From JBBWZH01 sp035544115 (GTDB taxonomy: Bacteria > Actinomycetota > Actinomycetes > Mycobacteriales > CADCTP01), in NCBI GenBank assembly GCA_963714145.1, contig OY970235.1, positions 9,114,001 through 9,178,000 on the forward strand: 64,000 nt of DNA, read 5' to 3'. The position numbers were made by a program, and so were the translations under genes. Numbering within the stretch: position 1 is the stretch's first letter; every line of letters starts with the position of its first letter. The notes under the pieces were generated by a model. That model did not search any database, was not told where the DNA came from, and saw only the letters and a program-made list of their open reading frames with translations. This document shows, piece after piece, positions 41,031-49,842 of the stretch.

Positions 41031-41928
41031 ATGCTTGAGTTCGACCAGGTGAGCAAGCGGTACGGCGAGACCGTCGCGCTACGTTCGCTCAGCTTCGCCG
41101 TCCGGCCTGGCCAGATGTTCGGCTTCGTGGGCGCCAACGGGGCGGGCAAGACGACCGCGATGCGGATCGCCCTCGGGGTGCTCGCGGCCGACGCCGGTGA
41201 GGTCCGCTGGGCCGGGCAGCCGGTGACGTTCCAGAACCGGCGCCGGTTCGGCTACATGCCGGAGGAGCGCGGGCTGTACCCGAAGATGCGGGTGGCCGAG
41301 CAGCTCGGTGTACTTCGCCCGGCTGCACGGGTTGTCCGCGGCCGCCGCGGCCGCCGCCACCGACCGGTGGACCGAGCGGCTCGGCCTGGCCGAGCGGCGT
41401 GCCGACCCGGTCGAGAAGCTGTCCCTGGGTAACCAGCAACGGGTTCAGCTCGGCCTGGCGCTGGTGCACGACCCGGACGTGCTGGTGCTGGACGAGCCGT
41501 TCTCCGGGCTCGATCCGGTCGGCGTGGACGCGCTGGCCGGCGCGCTGACCGAGAAGTGCCAGGAGGGCGTCCCGGTCGTGTTCTCCAGCCACCAGCTCGA
41601 TCTGGTGGAGCGGATCTGCGACGCGGTCGGGATCATCAACGCCGGCGCGATGGTGGCCACCGGCACCGTTGCCGGGCTGCGCCGCGATGCCCGCCGGCAG
41701 TTGCGGGTGATCGCGCCGCAGGCCCCGGCCGGCTGGGCGGCGCCGCTGTCCGGCGTGCGGGTGCTGTCCGAGCGGGACGGCGAAGTGCTGCTCGAGCTCG
41801 GCACCGACCCGGGCGCCGCGGACGATCAGGCCGTGCTGGCCGCGGCCCTGCGCACCGGCCGGGTCGACCACTTCAGCTGGCGCGAGCCGACCCTGACCGA
41901 GTTGTTCCGGGAGGCGGTGGCGGCATGA
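41031..41928 (+). pseudogene. NatA-like ABC ATPase, one frame break
   Basis: The ATPase of about 298 aa is split by one extra G near 41308 (CAGCTCGGTGTAC should read CAGCTCGTGTAC). Before it lie MLEFDQVSKRYGETVALRSL and Walker A GANGAGKTT; after it the signature LSLGNQQRV, Walker B VLVLDEPFSGLDP and the H-loop SSHQLD. All motifs are intact, so only the frame is wrong. The ATG at 41031 has GGGAGG seven bases upstream. It forms a NatAB-type export pair with the permease downstream. It is a recent pseudogene or an assembly error. Confidence 0.8.
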
Positions 41929-42002
41929 CCATCCGTCCCGGCGGTCCCGTCCGCCGCACCCCCCGGCCGCTGCCGCTGCTCACTCCGGAGGCCGCCGCAT
42001 GA
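41925..42002 (+). CDS. 25-codon micro-ORF bridging the NatA-NatB pair
   Basis: The ATG overlaps the ATPase stop as ATGA and its own TGA overlaps the permease ATG in the same way, so this ORF exactly fills the 70-nt gap. It encodes MTIRPGGPVRRTPRPLPLL and six further residues, rich in Arg and Pro with no known domain. Its likely role is translational coupling between the two subunits; a functional peptide is not ruled out. No separate ribosome-binding site is obvious. Confidence 0.4.
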   Translation: MTIRPGGPVRRTPRPLPLLTPEAAA

Positions 42003-43237
42003 CCGTGCAGACCGCGCCGCCGGCTACCGCGGCACCGACCGCGCCGGAGCGGGACACCCCGCATGGCATGGTCCGGCTGGTCGCCCGCCGCGAGATCGTC
42101 ACCCGGGTCCGGGAGCGCAGCTTCGCGATCTCCACGCTGATCACGGTGCTGATCGTGGTGGCCCTGGTGGTGATCCCGAACCTGAACAACGGGCCGAAGA
42201 AGGTCGTCGTTGGCGTGGTCGGCACCTCGGCGACCGGGCTGGACGCCGCCCTGAAACAGAGCGCCGAGCAGGACGGCGCCACCTTCCAGCTACGCCGGTA
42301 CGCCGACGAGGGGCAGGCCCGGGCCGCGGTGGACAGCGGCGACGTGGGCGCCGTGTTCGTCGACACCGACCGGGTGATCGTGAACGACGAACTGGACGGC
42401 ACCCTCGGCTCGGTGGTGCAGGCGGCCTACCGGCAGGTGGCCAGCGCGCGGCGGTTGGCCGAGGCCGGCATCGACCCGGCCAAGGTGAGCCAGGCGCTGG
42501 CCGTGCCCGCGCTGACCGTCGACTCGTTGACCGGCAGCAGCGATCGGCAGGCCCGGCGCGGTGCCGCGTTCTTCGGCATCGTGCTGCTGTACGCGCAGCT
42601 CATCGGCTACTGCCTGTGGGTCGCGCTGGGTGTGGTGGAGGAGAAATCCAGCCGGGTGGTCGAGTTGCTGCTGGCCACGCTGCGGCCGTGGCAGCTGCTC
42701 ACCGGCAAGATCGTCGGCATCGGCCTGCTCGGGTTGGCCCAGTTCGCCCTGGTCGGCGGGGTCGGGGTGGCCACCGCGCTGATCAGCGGCGCGGTCTCGG
42801 TGCCGTCCGGGCTGCTCGGCGTGGTCGGCCAGGTACTGGTCTGGTTCGTGCTCGGGTACGCCTTCTACTCCTGCGCGTACGCGGCCGCCGCGGCGCTGGT
42901 GTCCCGCCAGGAGGAGTTGCAGAACATCACCGGGCCGCTGACGATCATGCTGGTCGGCAGCTTCTTCATCGGCGTCTTCGCGCAGAACAACCCGGACGGG
43001 TCAGTGGCCCGGGTGGCGTCGCTGATCCCGCCACTGTCGGTGCTCACCATGCCGGTGCGCTGGGCCGCCGGTGAGGCGGCCTGGTGGGAGATCAGCCTGT
43101 CCATCGGGCTGATGCTGGTGGCGATCTTCGGCCTGATCCGGTTGGCCGCCTGGGTCTACACGGGCGCCGTGCTGCGCACCGGCGCACGGGTCGGCATCCG
43201 GGACGCGCTGACCGCCGGGCGGGGCCGCCGGGACTGA
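41999..43237 (+). CDS. NatB/YhaP-like ABC transporter permease
   Basis: The 412-aa ABC-2 permease has helix 1 at about 45-63, a loop domain of about 120 residues outside, and five or six helices from about 185 to the C-terminus. LLYAQLIGYCLWVALGVVEE, SSRVVELLLATLRPWQLLTGK and VSRQEELQNITGPLTIMLVG are the conserved family segments. NatAB systems export sodium or small molecules; the substrate here is unknown. It is fed by the frame-broken ATPase upstream through a 25-codon linking ORF. GTG-free ATG 41999 overlaps that ORF's stop. Confidence 0.87.
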   Translation: MTVQTAPPATAAPTAPERDTPHGMVRLVARREIVTRVRERSFAISTLITVLIVVALVVIPNLNNGPKKVVVGVVGTSATGLDAALKQSAEQDGATFQLRRYADEGQARAAVDSGDVGAVFVDTDRVIVNDELDGTLGSVVQAAYRQVASARRLAEAGIDPAKVSQALAVPALTVDSLTGSSDRQARRGAAFFGIVLLYAQLIGYCLWVALGVVEEKSSRVVELLLATLRPWQLLTGKIVGIGLLGLAQFALVGGVGVATALISGAVSVPSGLLGVVGQVLVWFVLGYAFYSCAYAAAAALVSRQEELQNITGPLTIMLVGSFFIGVFAQNNPDGSVARVASLIPPLSVLTMPVRWAAGEAAWWEISLSIGLMLVAIFGLIRLAAWVYTGAVLRTGARVGIRDALTAGRGRRD

Positions 43238-43327
43238 TCGGGCAGACCACTCCCGGCCCGTGCCTTCCCACCCGAGGGGCCACAGGGGAGGCTGTGCATC
43301 GCCACCCGTCACAGAGAGGTGATGCGA

Positions 43328-45076
43328 ATGAGGTTCCGGACATTACGCACGGTCGCGGTCGCCGGTGTCATGAGCGTCCTCGGGTCGCTCGCGCTGGCCG
43401 CCGCCGGCCCGGCCGCCCAGGCCGCGCCGACCGGCCCGACCAGCAGCCCGGGCTCGGGCACCGGCCGGCCGCACAACGAACTGCTCCGTAAGGTGCTCGG
43501 CGAGCACGAGGACGAGGATTTCGACCCGCCCAACCTGTCGGCGCTCTGCCAGAGCTTCATCGGCCAGCCCAACCCGTACCGGAACCCGGCGCCGAACGTG
43601 AACCAGATCCACGGCGACACGATCGTCCCGATCGGCAGCCAGGCCGGCTGCAGCACCGCGCAGAACGAGACCGCGATCGCGGTCAACCCGGCCAACCCGC
43701 GCAACATCGTCGCCGGCAGCAACGACTACCGGCTGTTCAACAGCCGGGAGCAGCGCAACGACAGCACCGGCGTGGCGTACACCAGCTTCGACGGCGGCCG
43801 GACCTGGACCAACGTGCTGCTGCCGCACCTGAACTTCCAGACCGGCGCCACCGGCGCGCTGTCCTTCATGGACGCCGCCGGCGACCCGGTGCTCGCGTTC
43901 GGGCCGGCGAACACCGTCTACTACGGCAACATCGTGTTCAGCCGGGCCGCGCCGGCCGATGGCGGCACCGAGGGCGCCAGCGGCATCGTGCTCAACGTCT
44001 CGCACGACGGCGGGCTGCACTGGGGCGAGCCGGTGATCATCCAGCTGGATGGAGTGGACGCGGCCGGCAACCCGACGCCGACCCGCATCTTCAACGACAA
44101 GGTCTGGCTGGCCGCCGACCGGCACAGCGGCCGGGTGTACGTGACCTGGACGATGTTCGCCGACAACCCGGACGGCAGCTTCCTGGAGGCGCCGATCGTG
44201 GTCGCCAGCAGCCGCGACTTCGGTCGCACGTTCACCCCGTTCAACCGGATCGACACCACGCTGGCCGACTTCCGGCCCGGCGGCATCACCCCGTTCTCGC
44301 AGGGCTCCAACCCACAGGTCGGCCGGGACGGCACCCTCTACGTCGCGTACGAGGGCACCCAGTGCGCCACGCTGGACTGCGACCAGCCGACCGACCGGGA
44401 CGTCATCGTGGTCGCCACCTCGCGCGACCACGGCGCCACCTTCCGGAAGTCCATCGTGGACACCGACTTCGACTTCCCGCCGAACGAGGACGTCGGGCGG
44501 TCCACGCTGACCGGCGAGAACTTCCGGATCAGCAGCTTCCCGATGCTCAGCTACGACCCGGTCTTCGACCAGCTGTACGTGACCTGGGCGGATGACCGGA
44601 ACGGCCAGTACACCGCGGACGGCGAGTCGATCCGGACGAACGGCGACAACCTGGTCGCCACCTCCCGGGGCGGCGCCCGCTGGTCGCGGTCGGTGGTGGT
44701 GGGCACCGCGCAGGACGAGGTGTTCGGCGCCGTGGCCGCGTTCGCCGGCTTCGTCGCGGTCTCCTCCTACACCCGGCACTACGACCCGGCCGGGATCAAG
44801 CTCGACTACGCCTACTGGAAGTCGCTCGGGGCCCCCGGTCTCGGCCGGGCCGGTATCCACCGGATCACCACCGAGTCGTCGAATCCGCAGGTGCAGTTCG
44901 TCGGCGTGGGCGAGGAGAGCGGCGAGGAACTGCAGGGCGTCTTCATCGGTGACTACACCGGGCTGGCGATCGGCACCGACCTGCGCATCCACCCGAGCTG
45001 GACCGACTTCCGCGGCCGGCCCGGCGAGACCTCGCCCAACCAGGACGCCTACACGCAGAGCATCTCGCTCTTGTAG
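43328..45076 (+). CDS. Secreted Asp-box (BNR/sialidase-like) protein
   Basis: The 582-aa protein starts with a Sec signal peptide (RFRTLRTVAVAGVMSVLGSL, cut near AQA-AP). At least four Asp boxes, SFDGGRTW, SHDGGLHW, SRDFGRTF and SRDHGATF, are spaced as in six-bladed sialidase-fold propellers. No clear sialidase Arg triad was recognised, so a glycan-binding or other hydrolase role is equally possible. ATG 43328 is chosen since GAGAGG lies eight bases upstream; ATG 43322 is nearer. A strong terminator follows the gene. Confidence 0.8.
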   Translation: MRFRTLRTVAVAGVMSVLGSLALAAAGPAAQAAPTGPTSSPGSGTGRPHNELLRKVLGEHEDEDFDPPNLSALCQSFIGQPNPYRNPAPNVNQIHGDTIVPIGSQAGCSTAQNETAIAVNPANPRNIVAGSNDYRLFNSREQRNDSTGVAYTSFDGGRTWTNVLLPHLNFQTGATGALSFMDAAGDPVLAFGPANTVYYGNIVFSRAAPADGGTEGASGIVLNVSHDGGLHWGEPVIIQLDGVDAAGNPTPTRIFNDKVWLAADRHSGRVYVTWTMFADNPDGSFLEAPIVVASSRDFGRTFTPFNRIDTTLADFRPGGITPFSQGSNPQVGRDGTLYVAYEGTQCATLDCDQPTDRDVIVVATSRDHGATFRKSIVDTDFDFPPNEDVGRSTLTGENFRISSFPMLSYDPVFDQLYVTWADDRNGQYTADGESIRTNGDNLVATSRGGARWSRSVVVGTAQDEVFGAVAAFAGFVAVSSYTRHYDPAGIKLDYAYWKSLGAPGLGRAGIHRITTESSNPQVQFVGVGEESGEELQGVFIGDYTGLAIGTDLRIHPSWTDFRGRPGETSPNQDAYTQSISLL

Positions 45077-45093
45077 CGCGTACCGGTAGGCAC

Positions 45094-45130
45094 GCAGGGC
45101 CGGCGGGGCATCCCCGCCGGCCCTGCTCTT
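45094..45130 (+). terminator. Strong intrinsic-type terminator
   Basis: A perfect 15-bp stem (GCAGGGCCGGCGGGG / CCCCGCCGGCCCTGC) with the loop CAT is followed by TCTTT. It stands 18 bases after the stop of the Asp-box protein gene. Confidence 0.9.
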
Positions 45131-45267
45131 TGTGGCCCGTTCGGATCATTAGAGGTGTGGCGTTTGGCTTTGCGCTGTCTTGACGAAATTAAGGATCAAA
45201 ATGGGGCGACAGGGACACTCCGCTCTGCCAGCGTGCGATCACCCTAACTCCCACGAGGAGGCGCACT
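45131..45267. promoter_or_regulatory. AT-richer promoter region of the sedolisin gene
   Basis: The gap holds unusually AT-rich DNA for this genome (TTGACGAAATTAAGGATCAAAAT at about 45179-45201), a plausible promoter or operator for the secreted protease gene. GAGGAGG stands before the ATG at 45268. No sigma-factor assignment is safe. Confidence 0.4.
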
Positions 45268-46959
45268 ATGCGCAGAGTGATCGTCTCGGTTGCGGCCGTC
45301 GCGGCATTAGCTGCCGTCTGGCCCGGAGCCGGCGTCGCATCGGCGGCACCTGCCGGCGGCCAGGCGGGCGCACCACTCGCCGCCCATCCGACCAAGCGGC
45401 TGTGCTCGGCCGCGACGCCGGTGGGCGTAATGCACTGCAACGCGGTGGCCCGGACGGACACCGCCGCCAGCACCGGCGTACACCCCAACGCCGTCCCGGC
45501 CGGCTACGGCCCGGGCGACCTGCAGAGCGCCTACGCGCTGCCGTCGGCGACCGCCGGCACCGGCGCCACCGTCGCGATCATCGACGCGCAGGACCTGCCG
45601 ACCGCCGAATCCGACCTGAACACCTACCGTTCCCAGTTCGGCCTGCCGGCCTGCACCACCGCGAACGGCTGCTTCCGCAAGGTGAACCAGAACGGCGCCG
45701 CGTCACCGCTGCCGACGGCCGATGCCGGCTGGGGCGGCGAGATCGCCCTGGACATCGACATGGTCAGCGCGGTCTGCCCGAACTGCAAGATCCTGCTGGT
45801 CGAGGCCACCTCGCCGACCACCGCCAACCTGGGCACCGCGGTCAACACCGCCGTCTCGCTGGGCGCGAAGTACGTCTCGAACTCCTACGGCGGCAGCGAG
45901 TACTCGGCCGAGACCTCGGACAGCAACAACTTCTTCAACCACCCCGGCGTGGCGATCACGGTCAGCTCCGGTGACGACGGCTTCGGCACCGAGTTCCCGG
46001 CCTCGTCCCGGTTCGTCACCGCGGTCGGCGGCACCTCACTGGTCCGCAACGCCAGCGCCCGCGGCTGGGGCGAGACGGTCTGGAACGGCGCCGGCAGCGG
46101 CTGCTCCGCGTTCGAGGCGAAGCAGGCCTGGCAGACCGACGCCAGTTGCGCCCGGCGCACGGTGGCCGACGTCTCCGCGGTGGCCGACCCGAACACCGGC
46201 GTCGCGGTCTACGACACCTTCGGCGAGAGCGGCTGGCTGGTCTTCGGCGGCACCAGCGCGTCCGCGCCGATCATCGCGTCGGTGTACGCGCTGGCCGGCA
46301 CCCCGACCGGGGGCACCTACCCCGCCTCCTACCCGTACGCGCACACCGCCGCGCTGAACGACGTCACCAGCGGCTCGAACGGCAGCTGCAGCGGCACGTA
46401 CCTGTGCACCGCCAAGGTCGGCTACGACGGCCCGACCGGGCTGGGCACGCCGAACGGCACCGGCGGGTTCGTCCCGGGCACCGGCGGCGGCGGTGGTGGC
46501 GGGTGCACGGCCGGACAGTTGCTGGGCAACCCCGGCTTCGAGTCCGGCACCGCCCCGTGGACGGCGACCGCCGGCGTGATCACCAATGCGGCCGGTGAGA
46601 CCACCCACGCCGGCACGTTCAAGGCCTGGTTGGACGGCTACGGCAGCACCCACACCGACACGCTCACCCAGACGGTGACGCTGCCGGCCGGTTGCGCGTC
46701 GTACACGTTCAGCTTCTTCCTGCACATCGACTCGGCCGAGACGACCACCGCGACCCAGTTCGACAAACTGACGGTGACCGCCAACAGCACCACGCTGGCC
46801 ACGTTCTCGAACCTGAACAAGGCCACCGGCTACACCCAGCGCAGCTTCTCGCTGTCCGGGTTCGCCGGGCAGACGGTCAGCCTGAAGTTCACCGGCACCG
46901 AGGATTCGTCCCTGCAGACCAGCTTCGTGGTCGACGACACCGCGCTGAACGTCGCCTGA
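45268..46959 (+). CDS. Secreted sedolisin (S53) protease with C-terminal module
   Basis: This 563-aa serine-carboxyl protease is active at acidic pH in relatives. A signal peptide (1-27, cut after ASA) is followed by the catalytic domain to about residue 400: Glu158 and Asp162 in WGGEIALDID, oxyanion Asp236 in SSGDDG and Ser330 in GGTSASAP. No long pro-domain is present, unlike kumamolisins, so it resembles the short actinobacterial S53 group. After a Gly-rich linker, residues 415-563 form a beta-sandwich module starting NPGFESGTAPW, as in CBM-like or proprotein-type domains. Confidence 0.9.
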   Translation: MRRVIVSVAAVAALAAVWPGAGVASAAPAGGQAGAPLAAHPTKRLCSAATPVGVMHCNAVARTDTAASTGVHPNAVPAGYGPGDLQSAYALPSATAGTGATVAIIDAQDLPTAESDLNTYRSQFGLPACTTANGCFRKVNQNGAASPLPTADAGWGGEIALDIDMVSAVCPNCKILLVEATSPTTANLGTAVNTAVSLGAKYVSNSYGGSEYSAETSDSNNFFNHPGVAITVSSGDDGFGTEFPASSRFVTAVGGTSLVRNASARGWGETVWNGAGSGCSAFEAKQAWQTDASCARRTVADVSAVADPNTGVAVYDTFGESGWLVFGGTSASAPIIASVYALAGTPTGGTYPASYPYAHTAALNDVTSGSNGSCSGTYLCTAKVGYDGPTGLGTPNGTGGFVPGTGGGGGGGCTAGQLLGNPGFESGTAPWTATAGVITNAAGETTHAGTFKAWLDGYGSTHTDTLTQTVTLPAGCASYTFSFFLHIDSAETTTATQFDKLTVTANSTTLATFSNLNKATGYTQRSFSLSGFAGQTVSLKFTGTEDSSLQTSFVVDDTALNVA

Positions 46960-47040
46960 CCTGCCCGGATCCGAAATGGCGACCGGGTGCGCGGCGCCGA
47001 TCCGCTCCGGCGGCGCGCACCCCGGGCCCGCCCCGATCAC

Positions 47041-47071
47041 CCGGCCCGCGGGGAACCAGCCCGCGGGCCGG
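47041..47071. terminator. GC-rich hairpin after the sedolisin gene
   Basis: CCGGCCCGCGGG and CCCGCGGGCCGG form a perfect 12-bp stem with a 7-base loop, without a T-run. It probably terminates the protease transcript before the lipoprotein gene. Confidence 0.6.
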
Positions 47072-47086
47072 GTGCGTCGCAGCGGC

Positions 47087-47482
47087 ATGCGTCGATTCAC
47101 GGTGATGTGTGCGGCGGCGGCCGCGGCGGCCGTCCTGACCGGATGCGGTGCCCAGACCGGTGACCAGCCCGGCGGCGGCGCACCCCCGACGAGCAAGCCG
47201 GTGCCGTCGGCCTCGACCACCCCGTCCGGGGCGCCGACGGTGACCGAACCGGCCGGCACGCCCAGCGGGCCCACCCTCGAACTGGACGGCACGGCCGCGG
47301 CCGGCGTCGAGCCCGGCTGTGTGGTCTTCAGCACCGGGGGCCGGCGTTACCTGCTGGTCGGGGCGAAGGGTACGGTGCCGACCGAGGTGCCGATCAGGGT
47401 CCGCGGCGTCGTGCTGACCGGAGTTTTGAGCTACTGCCAGCAGGGCACGCCCCTCAAGGTCCTGGAGATCACCCGCCGCTGA
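47087..47482 (+). CDS. Putative lipoprotein
   Basis: The 131-aa protein begins MRRFTVMCAAAAAAAVLTGC, a lipoprotein signal with lipobox LTGC (C20). A Pro/Ser/Thr-rich spacer follows, then a small beta-rich domain (VEPGCVVFSTGGRRYLLVGA) with two cysteines that may form a disulfide (GCVVF and SYCQQG). I do not recognise the family. The frame is open from 46976, but ATG 47087 starts the signal and lies 15 bases beyond the hairpin. It would be surface-exposed and membrane-tethered. Confidence 0.75.
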   Translation: MRRFTVMCAAAAAAAVLTGCGAQTGDQPGGGAPPTSKPVPSASTTPSGAPTVTEPAGTPSGPTLELDGTAAAGVEPGCVVFSTGGRRYLLVGAKGTVPTEVPIRVRGVVLTGVLSYCQQGTPLKVLEITRR

Positions 47483-47518
47483 CGGAAGCCCGCGGCGGGC
47501 CGTACCTGGAGGTGCCGA

Positions 47519-48106
47519 ATGAGCCTGGGGCCGGACGAGTACGAGGGCCTCGGGACGCCCGACCCGGACGAGCCGGTGCTGGACCCGGACGACGAGGCCG
47601 AGCGCGACTACACGCCCGAGGCGCTGGACACGATCGACCCGGGCGACCCGGCGTCCGCGGTGGAGAACCTGTACGACACCAGCTGGTCGCCGCCGGACCG
47701 GCCGCCCGGCCACAGCGACTTCGGCACCACGCTGGCCGAGGAGCGCGAGGGCGAGTCCCTGGACGAGAAGCTCGCCGAGGAGGAGCCGGACGTCTTCGCC
47801 GCTCTGGACCGGGCCGACCGGGCCGACGACGGCGTCAGCGAGCCGGACGGGCCGCGCGCCGCGACCGAGGCGGACACCGACGACCCGGAGACCCTCGCCA
47901 GCCTGCGCGCCGACGGTGGCGACACCGACTTCCCCGGCTACGCCGCCGCCGAGGCCGACCCGCGGTCCGGCCGGCTGGTGGCCGACGACGAGGGCGCCCA
48001 CTCCGACGAGGAGGCCGACCTGGTCGCCCGCGACGTGGGCATCTCCGGCGCCGGCGCCTCGGCCGAGGAGGCCGCCGTGCACATCGTCGACGAGGATCGG
48101 ATCTGA
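47519..48106 (+). CDS. DUF5709 domain protein
   Basis: The 195-aa protein is very acidic with a family-typical order: DTSWSPPDRP, TTLAEEREGESLDEKLAEEEPDV, a variable linker, RSGRLVADDEG and VARDVGISGAGASAEEAAVH. Function is unknown; the family is widespread in actinobacteria. It has no signal peptide or membrane helix and is probably cytoplasmic and partly disordered. GGAGGTG stands seven bases before the ATG. It stands alone. Confidence 0.88.
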   Translation: MSLGPDEYEGLGTPDPDEPVLDPDDEAERDYTPEALDTIDPGDPASAVENLYDTSWSPPDRPPGHSDFGTTLAEEREGESLDEKLAEEEPDVFAALDRADRADDGVSEPDGPRAATEADTDDPETLASLRADGGDTDFPGYAAAEADPRSGRLVADDEGAHSDEEADLVARDVGISGAGASAEEAAVHIVDEDRI

Positions 48107-48275
48107 CCGCTCCCACCGACCGCCGGCCGCCGGCAAGCCGCTGACCTGGCGGTTCGCTGGCGGCCGAGGTTGTCTACGGGGGCTTTCCCTCAGTTGGGAT
48201 CGGGGGTCTCCCGCACCCCCATTTCGGTGGCTTCCCCGATTGGCCAGCCGCCCGGGGTGGACGAGCCTGGTCGGT

Positions 48276-48626
48276 ATGACCAAGCCGTCCGGTGTTCACC
48301 AGCTTGTCCACCTGGATCGGGGCACGCCGGCGGAGCCGGCACCGTCCACGGCGCCGCCCCGCGCCGAGCCGGCCGTCCCGGCGGAGCCGGCGGGTGCCGG
48401 TGGGCCGGCGGAGCTGGGGACGCCGGCGGGTGCCGATGGGTCGGCGGAGTGGCAGGCGCGGGCGCGGCCGCGGGCGTCGGCCGAACGGTGGGGCCGGCCA
48501 CCGGCACCGGGCGTGTGGGCGCACGCGGTCCAGCTGCGGACCCGGCGGGTGCGGGCGGCCCAACTGCGGGCCGCGGTGCTGCGCTGCGTGCCGGCCCCGG
48601 CCGACCTGCCCGGCCCGGCGGACTGA
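48276..48626 (+). CDS. Small hypothetical protein
   Basis: The 116-aa product starts MTKPSGVHQLVHLDRG, followed by a Pro/Ala/Glu-rich stretch and a basic helix at the end (WAHAVQLRTRRVRAAQLRAAV). I do not recognise it. Coding is supported by strong third-position GC and the ATG start, but the repetitive character leaves doubt. It ends eight bases before the DedA start. The 169 bp in front of it (48107-48275) hold nothing recognisable. Confidence 0.5.
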   Translation: MTKPSGVHQLVHLDRGTPAEPAPSTAPPRAEPAVPAEPAGAGGPAELGTPAGADGSAEWQARARPRASAERWGRPPAPGVWAHAVQLRTRRVRAAQLRAAVLRCVPAPADLPGPAD

Positions 48627-48633
48627 GCCCGCC

Positions 48634-49842
48634 GTGCTGTCCACGCTGACCGGCCTGGCCGGCTGGTCCTACCTGCTGATCGTCCTGCTGGTCGCCGGGG
48701 ACGCGATCTTCCCGCTCATCCCGGGCGAGTTCGCGGTGATCTCCGGCGGGGTGCTCGCGTCCACCGGCCGGCTCTCGCTGGTGCTGCTGATCGTCGCCGC
48801 GGCGGTCGGTGCCATGCTCGGCGACACGCTGGCCTACCTGCTCGGCCGCGGCGCCGGGCGGCTCGGCATCGGCCGGCTGCTGCGCCAGCCGCGCAGCCGG
48901 CGCGCGCTGGTGTGGGCCACCGAGCGGCTGCACCGGCGGGCGGTGCCGGTGCTGGTCACCGCCCGCTTCATCCCGGGCGGCCGTACCGTGACCACGCTGG
49001 TCGCCGGGTTCCTGCGGGTGCCACCGCGCCGGTTCGGCCTGGCCATCGCCGGTGGCGGCCCGGTCTGGGCCGGCTACGCCGCCGCGCTCGGCTACGTCGC
49101 CGGCCGGGTCACCGCCGACCGGCCATGGGTCGGCATGCTCGCCGCCATCGCGGTCCTCACCCTCGCCGGCCTGCTGGCCGAAGCCACCCGCCGGCTCTGG
49201 AACCGTACCCGCCGCCGGGCCAGCCCGGCCGCGCCGCTGACCGCCGCCGGCGGCGCCGACTCGCCCGAACCGATCGGCGCCGCCGGACGGCCTGTCCGTT
49301 CCCAACCGCTGCCCGTCGCTCACCGCGCCACCCAGGCCACCCAGGCCACCCCGACCACCTCGGCCGTCCCGACCACCTCGGCCGTCCCGACCACCTCGGC
49401 CGTCCCGACCACCTCGGCCGTCCCGACCACCTCGGCCGTCCCGACCACCTCGGCCGTCCCGGCCGGCTCGGCCGTCCCGGCCGTCCCGACTGGGCTGGCC
49501 GGCTTGGCCGTCCCGGCTGGCTCGGCCGTCCCGGCCGGCTCGGCTGGGACAAGCGGCTCGGCTGCGCCGACCGCCTTGGCTGCGCGGGCCGTCCCGGCCG
49601 CGGTGGCCGTTGCCGGCGGGGGGCGCCGGCGGTTCCGGCCGCGTCGAGGTCAGTCGCTGGGCTCGTCGCCGGCGGCCCGGCCCTCGGCGGGGTCGGCGGC
49701 GGGTGGGTCGCCGGTCTGGTTGGCCGCGGTTGTCGGTGCCGGCTTGCCGGTGCTGCCGCTGGCTCGGGTGTCGGACGACTCGCCCGTGGTGGGCGTGCCG
49801 CTGGGACGGCGGGACGCCGGCGTGGAGCGTTCGGTCGGCTGA
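48634..49842 (+). CDS. DedA-family membrane protein with repeat tail
   Basis: DedA/SNARE-associated proteins help recycle or scramble phospholipid carriers in the membrane. The first 190 residues match the family: FPLIPGEFAVISGG, AMLGDTLAYLLGRGAG and VTARFIPGGRTVTTLVAG, the latter carrying the conserved Arg and Gly. The remaining 210 residues are a disordered tail with six exact TTSAVP repeats and Ala/Ser/Val/Pro runs. Its last 193 nt overlap the 3' end of the convergent membrane-protein gene. GTG 48634 is chosen as the start (MLSTLTGLAGWSYLL). Confidence 0.82.
   Translation: MLSTLTGLAGWSYLLIVLLVAGDAIFPLIPGEFAVISGGVLASTGRLSLVLLIVAAAVGAMLGDTLAYLLGRGAGRLGIGRLLRQPRSRRALVWATERLHRRAVPVLVTARFIPGGRTVTTLVAGFLRVPPRRFGLAIAGGGPVWAGYAAALGYVAGRVTADRPWVGMLAAIAVLTLAGLLAEATRRLWNRTRRRASPAAPLTAAGGADSPEPIGAAGRPVRSQPLPVAHRATQATQATPTTSAVPTTSAVPTTSAVPTTSAVPTTSAVPTTSAVPAGSAVPAVPTGLAGLAVPAGSAVPAGSAGTSGSAAPTALAARAVPAAVAVAGGGRRRFRPRRGQSLGSSPAARPSAGSAAGGSPVWLAAVVGAGLPVLPLARVSDDSPVVGVPLGRRDAGVERSVG
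49351..49458. repeat. 18-bp tandem repeat, six perfect copies
   Basis: The unit CCGACCACCTCGGCCGTC is repeated six times without error and encodes the peptide repeat TTSAVP in the DedA tail. Confidence 0.9.
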
